NCBI GenBank assembly: GCA_002633005.1
Contig: NMRA01000187.1
Span: forward strand, 216,191 to 280,190
Origin: Phoronis australis
Lineage: Eukaryota > Phoronida > Phoronidae
DNA: 64,000 nucleotides
Direction: 5' to 3'
This document shows positions 1 to 13,683 of this stretch, one piece after another. The translations under genes and the position numbers were made by a program. Below the pieces are notes generated by a model. That model worked only from the letters and a program-made list of their open reading frames with translations, was not told where the DNA came from and did not search any database. The first letter of the stretch is position 1. Every line of letters begins with the position of its first letter.

Positions 1-3000
1 GAGGTTCGCATATTGGCGCATGCCCCTAAGTTTCACATACTGTATAAGCCCAAGTGCCGTCCCGCTCTATAGTTAAATTCCTTGGCTCAGTTTTCAAGAA
101 AGTTAAATTGAGCAAATATTTTTATAACTGTATTGCCGTGCATTTAAGCCCATGGCTTTATATTCTAAATAACGGCCATTTTTACTATGCAAGAGGTTCG
201 CATACTGGCGCATGCACACTTAGTATTCAGTTTATGCAGTCAGAAGCGTGGTCACGCATACGCTAATACAGCTTCCTATATGTCAACGTTAAAATGCTTG
301 CTGGCTATGAACATGACTTCTGTCCAAGAAACGAACCTTTGATTTCGACCATGCACTACCAGGGCCGTAGGAAGCGGGGGGGGGGGGCGGGGGGGGGTTC
401 ATGTCCCCAAAAAATTCAGGCTTCAGGGTTAAACCATGGCAACCGACATAGGCGTAGGGCCGGGGATAGTCGAGAAAAGAAAGACTAAGAAATACGGATA
501 AGAGGGAAAATTCAAGAGAACATTTAACAACTCTGTATCAGTGCATGGTTTACCTTTTGAGGGCCCTAGCCAGGACATTGTTGTTAGGGTCTCCGCTTTT
601 GCAGCACTGGTCGTCTAAAAGCACTTGAAAACGTGGACGTCATCATTCATACATGTATTTCGAAAAATCGAGAAAATTTGTAAAGCGAGGCTTTTGCAGA
701 GCGTACTAATTCAATTTTGCGAAAGCAAAACTATATTTTCCCAAAGGCCCCTCTCTGGCAAAAGATAACGGAAACAACTTTCGCTGTATGTTTTTTTTTT
801 CTCGAAATTGCATATAATTTGAGAAAAGTTGATGATCTTTCAGATAACATCAATTGCTACGCATTTCCTTATTTTTTGAAAATATAGATGTTTTCATATT
901 TAGGGACCCCGCCCTTTTGAAGGAGGCCATTGATGACTCTCAAGTGGCCACCCTTTTTGTGCTTTTATTGAGAAATTCTTAAGGGGCCACTCACGGAAAG
1001 AGGACACAATGTTGGATTCGATTACCTCTATTTTCCTGTTTTTGTGAAACCGTGCAACCGGCATTCATGTTGAAGAAGGTCACTTCCTGCACCGTCTTGT
1101 GACCACACGACGGTGGAATGCACTGTCACGCCTTTCCAAGCTTAATGATGTTTAGCCTTTCAAGGTGTCCCATTTCAGACAGGACCCTCTCTCGGTGGAG
1201 CAGTTCGGGGGAAATATCCCTTTGTTCGTTTATACACTTAAGTCCGAAACTGCCAAGCGTTCACGAGGGAAGTTGGGATCCCAAATTCATCAAAAAACCC
1301 AAAACATTCGTGCACAGCAAATCAGTATCAGGACATTCGACCCAAACAACTAAAAGTGTGACCACCATCAAAATGGTGGAATTTTGAAGAACGTGAAGAT
1401 CACTATTTGTGAATTACACAAAAGGACTATTTCCGATGGCTACTTATTAAATGATACTTGTTTATTGTTTCCCATAGTATGACAAAAATAGTATCTCGTT
1501 TGAAGATGGTTACTATGTGTTGTTTGTAAGGAATTCACACATGTGAAAAACACTGTTGTCTAAGCTACTATTTGTGGTGCCGTGCAAATGTCGAAAGGGG
1601 GTACTCAAAGAACTGTCGCAGTCATAAACAAAGATTTCGGCGTTTTTTGTAAGTTGAGTTCAAGTTTACCTCGTGAACCGTTATAGGTACCTCTGAAATG
1701 AGCAGAAATACACCTTAATACGAATGCCCAATCTCCCATGTTCCCCCGGTTACCCGTGTTAGAAATCTGCGAGCATGCATGCGGAAATCGCTTGTAACAT
1801 TCCGTTTTGATAAACACATTCGTTGATTTCTGATTTACTTGTTTATGTATCTACGAAAATCGATAGATTCATGGATCTGATGATCTTTGACAATACGTTG
1901 CTAATCTTGTAAAAATTGATGATGTTTCAGTGAATTTAGTTGCAGCTTGAAATTGGAAAAACTCTATAATCCGATCCCCAAATAATAAAGTACACTTAGA
2001 CGATTTTTGCCTATCTAAAATAACTCTCAAAGATATTGATGACTTTCGGAAGCACAAAAGATCGAAAAAAAATTTAAAAGTATTAAAATAACAAAATTAA
2101 ACTCATTGCTTGGAAAAGTTGTCTTTACACTTTCATGGTGTTTTTGGTTTCCAGTAGTATTGCGCAATGAATTTTTGTTCTTCAAAACTTAATTTTTGCT
2201 TGCCCTGATTCCCTTGCCGCACCTACGTTAAAAATAAGAAGTAACAATGCAGTAGGTCCGTGCAGAGTCTCAGTGATCCGCGGGAACTTAACTCTAGGTG
2301 TTGAAGTGAGTACTTTGGGACAAACTCTATCATTTTCCCACAAACCAGAAACTGGACTGTCGGTCGTATTTCAACGAGGTAATTTGAAACAGTGCTAAGG
2401 ACACTATGTACCAGGGACCTCGGGACGTCATCTTTTCAAAAAACTCCTTCAAAGAATGACCGTATTAGAAAAATGGGGGGCATGGCAGAGTATTAGCCAG
2501 GATTTCGTCCGTCAGACATTCGTAACCCGTACTGCCAAAGGGAGTCTGAGAGAATTTTAGAGGGCCATGGCCCCCTTGCCCCCTTCCCCCCCCCCCTTAA
2601 ATTCGCCACTGGCTACAGTTACTTGAGACAGCTCCTCGCTACCCGTCAGTGCACTGCGGGTCCTGGGTGCATTCTTACTCTACGTGTTAGTTCACGGTTT
2701 CTCAAGTCTTGATGGCTACATCCCTGGGATTGCCACCCACCGAGGGGCGGGCGTGGGAGATACGATACAAATATGGTCTGGCATCAGGAGCACGGCGTGC
2801 GGGCGGAGGTGATGGCCATGGGGGGAGGGGCAGTTTGAAAAGTTGCAATGGCTTGTTCCCCACCCCCCACCCAATATTTTTGGGTTCCTGCGGGCCTGAC
2901 TACAACCGTTATAAAATTGGTCCAACATACCCTATGTTCCTAGTGATTGTGCAGACAATTTACAAATTTTTACTCCGTCATGTGACTATGCTCGGCTTTT

Positions 3001-6000
3001 CATACCACATGTCGTCCAAGCCCATATCATCAAGAGCGTTAGTTTCCAACAAAAACTCCCATATCCGATCATATCAACTACTGTTTTGAGGGACCTTTAT
3101 GAGATCACTTTCTAAGCGATAAGTGCTGAAGTCAAATTAAAAGCGTGATGACGTCAGTGATGGTAGTCAGGTTTATCACCGCTTAGAACATACATCACCA
3201 GCTATATTGAAATGGTATGTGTACATGTACCTACCCAAAGGCCAACTAAAAGGACAAACACAAGGTATGCCACCAAAACCAGGATGTCTGCCCAGTGGTC
3301 CAATCCAGCCCGATCTAGAGCCATGTTGCTACAACCAGAATGTGTGTAGAGTCAATTGCGGTAACTGGCGGTCTCTCTCCTACCAAAGCGATATAACTGA
3401 AGATTTCAATAACTTTTACGTTGACCCAACACTCGATCCCAGCCCCAGTTGATCACTTGAACAGTACTAGTGCCATGATATCTGTAGTACACTCAGTTGC
3501 TTCACTCCATACACTGTACGCAGTCGGTTCCAACTCAATTTAATTGTCGCTGAAAAATTACTAATCACGTATGGCTCGAAATTTCAAACTTAAGCAAACT
3601 AAAACAGAGATCGGCCATAGGCGGAGCAACGATGATAACCAGTCATCTATAGCTAGGGCGGCGCGACCCCAAGCAGCAGTCCTTTATCTAATCGCCCATG
3701 TTGTTTTAATCAGAAAAATTTCGCAACATGCGTATCTTATTTGTTTACAACTTAGAACCGCTGGCTAAAGTTATGGGTTTAATAAAACTGTCAGGAGCCC
3801 GGATGTAACATTGCTGCTGTCAGCAGACTGCTGTGTGCACGTTTGTTTCAGCTCGCTGCTGTTATTGCACTTTCCGATTTCAAGATAACGACCATTTCAA
3901 AATGTCAGTTGCCTTTTAACCGAAACCAGCTATTACGTCACTTGAAAGCCCCTTCGTCAGTCTCTCAAAGATCTACAAGAGTGACCTCAATATGATTCCA
4001 GATAATTTAAAAAGTGAGAGCTGGTGGGGCGCTAAAATAAAAACGTGCGAATTTAGCTTTTTTGTACACATCCACTGGCATGACACTCGCTTTCGCTTCA
4101 AATAGAAAGAAGTACCAAAGATAAATATTTAATGATAAAATGCAAAGTATGCGTTCGAAAAATGTCTGGAATTTAATAGTCGTGGTGAAATTGCTTGAAT
4201 TGGAAATGCGTGGGACATGTGCACCTTGACATTCCATCAACTTATGTCCTCAGTATACCCAAAGATACCATATCCCTATTTAGGTCATACGTCGGACATC
4301 TTACGTAACTATAAAATCTTTGGTATACCTGCGCGCCATCCTGTGTGCGAGCTCTTTAGTCAGCCAATTTTGCCGCCAGCGACCGTCACAACGCTGCAAT
4401 TGTCCACGGCAATTTGGCCTATCGCCAGACTTATGACTGACGGCTTAACGGAATATTCAGAACGCGGCATTTTCGACACACCTTCGGAGTCTCCATTTCC
4501 AAGCCGCCATTTTACCCTACAAACAACACGTTGTAGGTGAAGCTCTTTTTAGCCTAGATCTATAGCTAAAAAAATGAGCGATATGAATATGGTGAAACGG
4601 TGTTGATATGGTGTGTGCACTTCTGACAGGCGTTATACAGCTCGAGAATATCCCGTCACTTAATTTTGGGCATTCCATTAGCCGGAAAGTGATGTCGACT
4701 GTGCAAACGATGGAATTAAACTGTGTGGAGCAGCAGATGACGGATTTAGAGGGGGGCCAAGGGAGCCATTTCCCCCAAATTCTCCCAGATTCCATTTGGC
4801 TGTTCGAGGGTGCGAATGTCTGACTGGCAAAATCCTGCATGGCTATTACTCGATCTGCCATGGCCGATCAAAATCCTGGATCCGTCCCTCTAGTGTGGAC
4901 GATCACACGAACAGCCAAACATGGCAATGTTGCTGGATTACTCGAAGGTAAAACACAAATATGTTAATTTGTTCCAAGATATGTACTTTTCAGTTTGGTG
5001 GCTATAGTGTAGGTCTATCTGATTTTGACTCCGGAAGTTCACTCGTCTGGGGCGCCTTTGTCTTGGAACACTAGCAACTAGTCCCCGAAAATTGTTGTTT
5101 TCAGGGCATTTTTAATATTTTTCATTTATTTACACCTATAATTGACATCGCTCTGTTTCGTACGGTAGCAGAGGAATATTTTTGGTTATTCATACATCCG
5201 TATAGGCTGGCGTTCAACAGAACTTCTCACTAAAATTGACAGATTCGATCGGCACTTGCAAGGAGGGGCACTAGATTACTGAACTCAAACCTTGATCGAG
5301 CTGTTGTCACGAAAAAATAAACAGTTGAATTACTTTATGTTGAGAACTTCTAGTATACACTACGCCTTTAGAGTTAGGGAGAGTTCATGTTGTAGCTGTT
5401 CAATCATGATACTTGAATTTATGAAGCTTTAAATAACAGGTTTTGTAAATGCACAATTTTGACCACTACAAATGCAGCCTTGTCATCTTTGTAACCATAC
5501 CACAGCCTAGTGATCATGATACGTTTAAAATTAAACGAAAGCTACCCTTATGCAATGATACTACAAACAATGTGGAGTTCATCAGAGGGTTGACCTAACT
5601 TAAATGTCTTAATGGTGCCCTGAATTAGGCCTATTGCCAACTCCATGCCTTAATTCGACTTAGACACAGCCCTAGACCTATCGGAGCTATAGCTTGTCTA
5701 GGATAAGATGAGTATGTATGTGCCTGAGCCATATGAACCTGATTTTTTAATCAAAATATTTCGCTCAAACAATAAAAAGTATGAACAGTGCTATCGAATC
5801 GGCCTACTTTACTCGCGAAACCCATCAATGGTGACCTACTTTGGCGGAATTTAGCAGACAGCAGATCAAAACTATCGGCAAATCTTCACTGATTTTGTTC
5901 GAAATATCCTGATATCTATGGCAAATAATTCGACTTTAACGTACATACTCAGCTTTACATGAATATATTGCATAAGTGGCTTTGCATAGTTTTCACCCGG

Positions 6001-9000
6001 TGAAGGTGAACCCCCATGAGGGGTTCTTTGATTTTCGCTGTCTCCGAAGTAGGCTACTTTCCTCGAACACTCTTTTTTCATCGTCGTCGATTTGCAAATT
6101 CCCAACTCATGAACGCATGATTCTCAGCTGAAACTGATTATCGCCTGTTGTCTTTGTCGAAGCGTTTTCTGAAGGTGAACACACATGGATTCCATCAGGA
6201 GCGCCGTTTTGCTACAATGTATTTGCCTCTGCCATCTTGTTTGTTTGTCGGGTGTCACGTGACTTTTCCGCAAGGGGGCGTAGCTTGCGATAGGTGAGAG
6301 TGTAGCGTTCGTGGTGGCACGGAGACAGGGTGAAAGGCCTTATTCTTGAGGCCAGTCCAAATTTACCAGCTTTTTAGGTATCGTTGCAAGTAGGTTTTAT
6401 GAATTTGTCTATCTTCATTAAATGGCGGCTCACGTCGGGTGTTTCATGGTTTTTTGCGACAATTTCCGGCGACCTAAAAGCGCCGCGTGGGGCGCTTGTG
6501 GGTGTTGGGTTTCCAGTTCAAGAAACTTGAAATAGTGCCGAAACGTTTTTGTGGCGAAGTGTGCAAAAAGTCAGCCTCAGAGAAACAAGTCTGGGAAAAC
6601 GAGACAAAAGGGAACTACCAAAATTGGGCGAACAAACAATTCACAGCTCTGAAAGTAACAGAATCGCTTTTTACTTTTGGTAAAAGGTCCACATTCCCAA
6701 AAATTCGAGCCAACATATTTTAGGCTGGGTGTGCGCATGCGTTGCGGAGAATATTTTCCTCTAACGTTTTGGCATGATCAGATGTCCCTCTTTTTATTGG
6801 AAAGTCCAGTGTTTCAACCAAATTGTTCTCGTGTATCTTTATCGAGATATTGCCTCTCTAGCTGTGATGAATATTATTAGATTCCGAAGTCCTCTTTCTT
6901 TAGTAAAAAAGAAACATACTACTACGCGCTACAATGACTCTTGTTCAAAGGTTAGCTGACACTACATGAATCAGTGTAAACAGTTTTCACTTTCTGAATG
7001 AACGATTTCTCGACATTTTGTAAGTCCTACAGTGCCACCAATGTGATAAGCCATTCACAGTATATTTAAAAGCACAACAGTTGTGATGCCAAACTGCAAC
7101 ATTACTATAAATGGCATGTATAATATTGGATGCACGAAACTGAGGCATCCGTTTCTCAAAATTTTAGTGCATGTGTAAAGGGTTAGCAATCTTTTGGGTT
7201 ATTGAAATTCTTTTCCTGCTGGTTTAAAAATTAGTCATTCATACCAACTATCTAATTCGTTTCTTTTTATTTACAGTTACACAGTACCCTATATCAATTG
7301 ACTAACTAATTTATCCAACAATGAATTCATGAGATTTTTTGATATTTTCAAAGTTATTTTTCTTTCGCTTTTTGATAACAAACAGTAGTCTTTGGAATTA
7401 AACAAACATTTAAAATCTGTCAAGTATGCGCAATGGCAATTGTTTATCCTTTGCTGGTGGTATAACCATAGCGAGGCTGTATAGTTTGATTGACAGACGA
7501 GTGAAGGAGACACTTACCCCGCTACCTTGTGACAAATAATACATTTTGTTATAATTTGTCGAGTTACACGATTTTGAGCTATAGAGGTGCTACATCTTTT
7601 TGCTTGTGACAGAAAAACGAGGCTATTTACGGGCCAAGTATTGTTGAGAGGTGTACATGTATAGACTATTGAAGCAATGAGGGTGCGGTTGTACTAGACA
7701 AGAGTATTGTTATCCACGGTTTGCGTGATAACATGTTTTGGAACGGTAGTCGCACGCACCTGCTGAAGTCCGGTTGGAGGTCATTTTACGATTGCAATGA
7801 GTTCATTTACAGCCATTCAGGCACAACAGGTTCGAAGATACTATTTGACAATGGTGACATTCTACCACACACTGTAAAAGGTTTCAAGACGCACTCGATC
7901 CCGCAGCAAAGCCCCATGGTGAAAAAGGCACTGTAATGCTCCACACTCACTGGTTTGGTTGAATAAATAATAGGTGTACATTCGTACACACGACCGCGGC
8001 CGGCACAGCTAGCGGGCACAAGGAGCGGGGGCACTCTGCCTCCTATATTTTGCAAGGCTTTACGGCCGAACCTGTCACGACATCGCCTCAAAAGTGTAGT
8101 ACAGACCAAAAAAAAAAAAAAGCACAACGAAAAATACAGGAGAAAATTTAACACGACTTATTTGAAAGCACAGCTGCACTGCTTCTTAACACTGCATGTA
8201 CTCCCTACACACTAAAAACAATGAACGATGACCAGCACTGTGATTGGTTGTCCCGACTTTTCATACACTACGTTTCGACCAAATGCTCGTACCTAGAGAT
8301 CAGCTAACTTGCACGTTTGACGGTTGGTAGACTGGTGCGATCGGTTTCTTGTAGTGATAAAAATTGATGATTTTAAGGACATGAAGGAGTAAAGTGCTGG
8401 GATTCTCGTTTGTTTTGGTGCATGCTTGTAAGGTAAGCCAAAAGAAATCGTATTCAGAAATCTGAATAGATACCGTGAAACAGCGGCTCCCGGTTTTGGC
8501 ATTAAGTCAATTCCCACAGAAGACGTGTGCTGTGATAAAGAAATTTTAGTAAACCACATGTACACAATGACGTCACATATGTCATAAATTTGTCATCTTT
8601 CCAAAACACCTCCACATCGACTGATGACGTACATGTATAAGGTAACTCCCTTAGCATGAGCGGCGCAGCACTGAAATCAGCTCTATCATCCACAGCCTAT
8701 GTTTAGTGATGTGTGACGCCAACTGGTCCATTATATGCTACAGCGGGCCACAGTTACCTCAAATGGTACTTTATGTGCTCCAGCGGGCCACAGATACCTC
8801 AAATGTTCCATTATATGTTGTAGCGGGCCATTCATTTCATAGCGTCATTCGTCACTTAGTTAAATCAATTCAAATCTATAATTCCGTCAGCGAACTCAAG
8901 GATATTATAGGCCCTATATTCGGTCATCTTAACAGGCGTTGTTACGTCTGTAAAATATTCAATTCCAAGTTGTGATATCTGAAACAACGAGACTCCGTGC

Positions 9001-10020
9001 TCTAAATTTTATTTCCTCTGGCGATCATCTCGTTTCACAGGTGTTGCTGTTTGTTTTGTAGCGGATGGCTTTTTACCTCAACAGGGAGAAGGGCCTTAGC
9101 AGGGAATAGTTGGCGGACGAATGGGCGACATGGAGAGTTTGACCTAGTTAATTCTTGGCGGACGAATGGGCCAGAGTTTGACAAAGTTAATAGCGAATGT
9201 TCAAATCTCAATGCACACTTGCCCCACACCAGTTCCTCTCTATTGCATTCTGGGAAAGTATGTATGCCTAGCAACAGCGTGACAGTTTCTATGCGGAAGC
9301 GATTATTATATTTAGCTACAGTTTTCAAGACTAGAAAAATATGTTACAAATTCTCAGTACCTTATAAACATGCTATAAACATTCCCACTAAATAAGATTG
9401 GTCCAAACCCCGCCTGTCAGGATAAACGGTGGGGTTTGGAAAATTGAACTAGACCGTATTTATCCACCTTGGCTGAGTCGCGCTCGGCTCACGATCAAAG
9501 GGATGCCGCCAAGCTGCTCTATTCATCGAGTTACGAGCGAGGATAATTGGCTTCGCTCATGCGGATATGATCAGCTGATTACAATCTAGCTAGCAGACTG
9601 TACTTTTTATGGAGAGAGTTTTACGTAGTTTTTACTGTAATATTTGAAAAGAGGAGCGAAAGCAAATATGAGTACAACTTTGAATATTTCAAATTGGCCC
9701 AGGATAAGAGATTTTGCAACACAGCAACACTCACGATTTCTTTCATTCGGCGCGCACGAATACAAAAATATAAGACCCAAGTTATTTAGATTTTGGAACA
9801 CTTGCATTGCAATATTCAAAATACGTCTATTATGAATCTTACAAGCTGTAAAACGACGTTGTTTAATTTCATTGTGCTCATTCATTGTCATCCGCCAAAT
9901 CGGAAATTTCCGAGATGTGATCTGCGGCGTGCGCGTATGTGTACAAAACACGTGATTGTTATGTTCCGAAGTACGAAAATTAAGAAACTTTAGCATGCCG
10001 TTAATATTGAGTGGGCATAG
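1..10020. other. Intergenic stretch without a recognised gene
   Basis: Only short, unconvincing open frames. Visible structure: GAGGTTCGCATA(T/C)TGGCGCATGC occurs at the left edge and again near 192-213; a G tract at 377-398; C/G-rich transposon debris with CACTGGC or GGATCC(A/G)GGATTT ends near 2530-2640 and 4750-4890; three 47-bp units containing AGCGGGCCAC at about 8730-8835; and two copies of TTGGCGGACGAATGGGC near 9110-9170. Otherwise AT-rich sequence with no annotation I can support. Confidence 0.6.
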
Positions 10021-10040
10021 NGACTTAAACACTGTTCGTA

Positions 10041-10555
10041 TAATAAGAGACCTACTTGTTTATGGTTCACAGCGTTTGCGCGCGAAACCTACTTCATTTT
10101 GTAATGCTTATTACATGTTTTATATTTTGTGCAATCGGTTCGTAACAAATTTGTTGTATTTAAAATAGTCTTCAAATGCCCAAAAGATCAAATCCGTTTT
10201 TCGTTTTGGCAATAATGACGGGATTGGTTTGGAAATCATCTTAAGTTAAGGTTTGACAAAGAGAGAATTTTGAGTTTCTGAGTGATTCACTAAGGCTTCG
10301 ATTAAAATTCACATATTACCAGCAGCTTTTGTTTTTTCATCGTCACTCAGGTTCCATTTTCTTTAAAAAATGAAGTAAATTTCCTTCACTGCACAGCGGA
10401 GCAGACGACGGAAAGGGAGTCGTAGTGCGCAGCGCCACTGCCGGTCGCCTGGGATATCGCGAGAGAGCCTATACTTAGCCATAGTTTCGTTACGAATGCG
10501 CCGTGTTCCGAATTTGACACTTGAAATTGGATCTGAGCCCCCCCCCCTAAACACT
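10041..10555. repeat. Diverged 0.5-kb duplication, copy 1
   Basis: Shares nearly its whole length with 12763-13230 (about 10% differences and small indels by eye), including CAGCGCCACTGCCGGTC and GCGCCGTGTTCCGAATTTG. Both copies end in a C tract. An N lies just before this copy (10021). No coding potential is evident. Confidence 0.8.
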
Positions 10556-11424
10556 AAAAATGCACACATTTAAATCTTGTTTCATCCGTATATTTCTAAT
10601 TACAGGGTTAATTAATAAATTCAACATTTCCTTACGCTCTTGCTGTTTTAATTTTTGCGGCAGCCAAGGGGGGGGGGTCATTAATTAGTAGGAGTCTTAA
10701 TAAATAATCGCAGTCTTAAGTCGCATCATTCTAATTTGAGTGGCGAATGAAATAAATTTGATGCTGCACTCAAAATTTTAATTAAAAGGATTATTGGGGT
10801 CCTCTTTTGGACTCCCCAGGGACCAAAACCCAGGATTATGCAAATTAAGATGCTCCTTTCATTAAATGGTAGGTGATTTACAATAGAATTACGCACTCAA
10901 ACCTTCTGTAGTCAAAATTGTGAATTAAGTCCTGCTGGCTCTGCAACTACTATTACATGTAGTCTTTTGGTAGCATCGTTTGTGCTGGAAGTCCTACGTG
11001 TGCTACTCCTGATTAAAGCTTAAAACGAATACTCACTTCTCCAAACATATAACTTAAATGAAAAGTTTAGAGCAATTAGAAAAAAGCAGGAAAAAATAGG
11101 AAATATTAGGAATTTCAAAAAAGGTAGGATAAAGTAGGAACAGGCTAAAAAGTAGGAAAAGTAGGAACGTCTGAAAGCCTTTGCAAGTTGTCTTGAGAGA
11201 TAGAGAACCTGTCTCTGCAACATCAGTTGTCACATGACGTGTCTTCTAGGATGTTAAGTACTGGCCAAGTCCTGTGTGACATTTTTCTTGCTTACAAATT
11301 TGATAATGTCCATTGTTTTGTTTGTCAGACTGGATTGGAAATATCAGTATTGTTCATGAGAACAGCAGTTCTGGCAGTATTTAAAATACTTGTGGGCAAT
11401 GCATTATAGCATAGAGGTTGAAAG

Positions 11425-12300
11425 TACGTACACTACACGGGGTACGTACACTACATTTCAATGACTTGTCAGGTTTATAAAAAAATACTTAGAATCTACT
11501 GAGAGTTAGTTCATTTACCAAATCTATTTAAAGAGAACAAATAATAACTCCTGTATGCAGTGCATATCTGTCTGTCATTATTTGAAAACAGGCACAGGTT
11601 ATATTGTAGGGGTACGTACACTACACAAATGCTAATATTTCACTCGAAACAAATGTACAGGTGTACTTGTAATTAACACCCTTTTAAAGGAGGAAACTTT
11701 CTGTGACAAGTGTTGCTTACTTACCGTGTAATATTTTTGTTTCATGGTATTTGTTCACATCAGGGTACGTACACTACATAGGGGGTACGTACACTACATT
11801 TCAATGAAATGTCAGGTTTGTAACTAAATACCAAGAACCTACTGAGAGTTAAATGATTTACTAAATCAATTCATAGACAAAATAAAAAAACACAGCACTC
11901 ATGTGCATATCTGCCGTACTTTGAAAATAGGCACAAATTAAACTACAGGGATACGTGCATTACACAAATGCTAATATTTCACTCAAAACAAATGTATTTG
12001 CAATAAACACCCTTTTAACCTAACATTTTTAAGAAAGTAAACTGTCTATGACAAGTGTTGCTCACTTACCAAGTGATATTTTAATTTCATGGCAATTGTA
12101 AACATGGGGGTACAAACACTACAAAAGGGGGTACGTACACTACATCACTTTTCTGCATCACATGGTAAAAAATGTTGAATGGCCATTTATTTTTCTTTGA
12201 TGATAATAAGCACCATGTTGTTACTTAAAAGGCAACAATTTCATTTGCAATGACCATTTGTGTTACTGAATTCCACATGGGGGTACGTACACTACATTTT
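11425..12300. repeat. ~340-bp satellite (about 2.5 units) punctuated by GGGTACGTACACTACA
   Basis: Units start near 11424, 11764 and 12105. Each begins with a doubled GGGTACGTACACTACA-type motif and contains a further copy near its middle before CAAATGCTAATATTTCACTC. About eight or nine copies of the motif occur in 0.9 kb, each centred on the palindrome GTACGTAC. Unit bodies (ACTGAGAGTTA, AACACCCTTTTAA, GACAAGTGTTGCT) are conserved but diverged. No reading frame. Confidence 0.8.
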
Positions 12301-12420
12301 ATTAGCGTTTTTGGCCCATTTTCAACAAAGCAGAACCCAGTCGATATCCAAACTTTTGGTTTGTTTAGATATTGAATAATTTGCTGTGTTGCTTACGCCA
12401 ACATTTTCTGCAGTTCTTTT

Positions 12421-12752
12421 CAGTGGCGGATCTAGGATATCACAAGGGGGGGCCCAACATTTTGTCCGGCTCCAAGCATTTGCGCAAACTGAACGATTGT
12501 AGATGCGCATAGCACCGAATGGGGGGAGGTCGGGATGGGGGTTTGCCCCCCTCCCGCCCAGGAAATTTTTCTGTTTTTACCTCTAAAAATCAAGCATTTT
12601 CGTTGATTCCTGATATATTATCCAAGATAAAAAGGCAAAAAAACGGAGAACGTATCAGTAAGGAAAAACTGCAAGTACCAAAGACTCGAACCCACAACCT
12701 GGCGGATAGAGCGAGCGTGCGTTACCACTTCACCACCACGACTTCACCACTG
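12421..12752. mobile_element. CAGTGG-ended MITE-like element
   Basis: Begins CAGTGGCGGATCTAGGAT with a G-rich subterminal tract and ends CCACTG, with CTTT flanking both sides. The same CAGTGGCGGAT(C/T) end recurs in pieces near 14605, 60390 and elsewhere. Ends of this type are common among short non-autonomous DNA transposons. Contains the tRNA-like sequence. Confidence 0.5.
12675..12745 (-). ncRNA. tRNA-like Pol III promoter (SINE head or tRNA pseudogene)
   Basis: On the minus strand TGGTGAAGTGG (12735-12725) fits the A-box consensus TRGYNNARNNG exactly, and GGTTCGAGTC (12692-12683) fits the B box but for the last base, with 32 nt between them. The anticodon stem is imperfect, so a working tRNA is unlikely; a tRNA-derived SINE head or a pseudogene fits better. 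It lies inside an inverted-repeat element at 12421-12752. Confidence 0.4.
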
Positions 12753-12762
12753 CTTTCATATT

Positions 12763-13230
12763 AAAAGACCTACTTGGTTATGGTCCACAGCGTTGTGCAA
12801 TGCTTATTACACTTTTATATTTTGTGCCATCAATTCTTAACAAATTTGTCGTATTTGAAATAGTCTTCAAATGCCCACTAGACCAAACCCATTTTTCACG
12901 TTGGCAATAATAACGGGATTGCTTTGGAAATCGTCTTAAGATAAGGTTTGACAAAGAGAGTTTCTCAGTGATTCACTAAGGCTTGGATTAAAATTCACAT
13001 CTTACCAGCAGCTTCTGTTTTTTCATCGTCACTCAGATTCCATTTTCTTTAAAATTGAAGTAAATTTTCTTCATTGCACAGTGGAGCAGACGACGGAAAC
13101 GGAGTCGTAGTGCGCAGCGCCACTGCCGGTCACCTGGGATATCGCGGGAGAGCCTATACTTAGCCATAGTTCCGTTACCAATGCGCCGTGTTCCGAATTT
13201 GACACTTGAAATTGGATTTGAGCCCCCCCC
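12763..13230. repeat. Diverged 0.5-kb duplication, copy 2
   Basis: Direct-orientation partner of 10041-10555. It stops at a C8 tract followed by N (13231), so its right end may be truncated by the assembly. Confidence 0.8.
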
Positions 13231-13547
13231 NATTTTCAGCCGTCAGATTACGACTGAGAGATATGTACTCTGAATTGATGAAGGTCCCTGCGAAACAACG
13301 CCTTAAGAAGGGTTCCATACCGTCGCTGTTGATTCCCGGCAGTGCCCCGTCGCCACCCCCGAGAAGCCTCGCGAGCTATAGCCACTATAAACAGTGACTG
13401 GGGGCACTTCATCTATTGTCACCCATGCCTCCGAACGTACCCCATAGCGTGCAATTCCAGGAACTAGCAGTGTGCTGTTGTCTCTAGCCCAGAGCCTGTA
13501 AGCAGCCCTGCAGCGATGTTAAGTAGAGGGAGTGAATACAGGCGTGC

Positions 13548-13682
13548 GTTCAGTAGTCGCTAGGATCTACGCTAGGACCTAGCTAAAGCGTAGTCAAAGT
13601 CACGTGTTCTCATTTAAAATGCACGGCAATATTTCACGTAATCTCGCGAAGTTTTGCTTTTTAGCGAGGTCCTAGCGTTACT
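13548..13682. mobile_element. Small MITE with GTTCAGTA…TACTGAAC ends, copy 1
   Basis: Starts GCGTTCAGTAGTCGCTAGGA and ends CCTAGCGTTACTGAACGG, an inverted repeat. The middle holds CACGTGTTCTC and CGTAATCTCGCGAAG. A second, reverse-oriented copy lies at about 26272-26405. Confidence 0.65.
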
Positions 13683-13683
13683 G

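Noticed and set aside
9607-10032. 141-codon minus-strand frame
   Set aside because: No similarity, ends at an assembly N, and an overlapping frame on the other strand is just as long in part.
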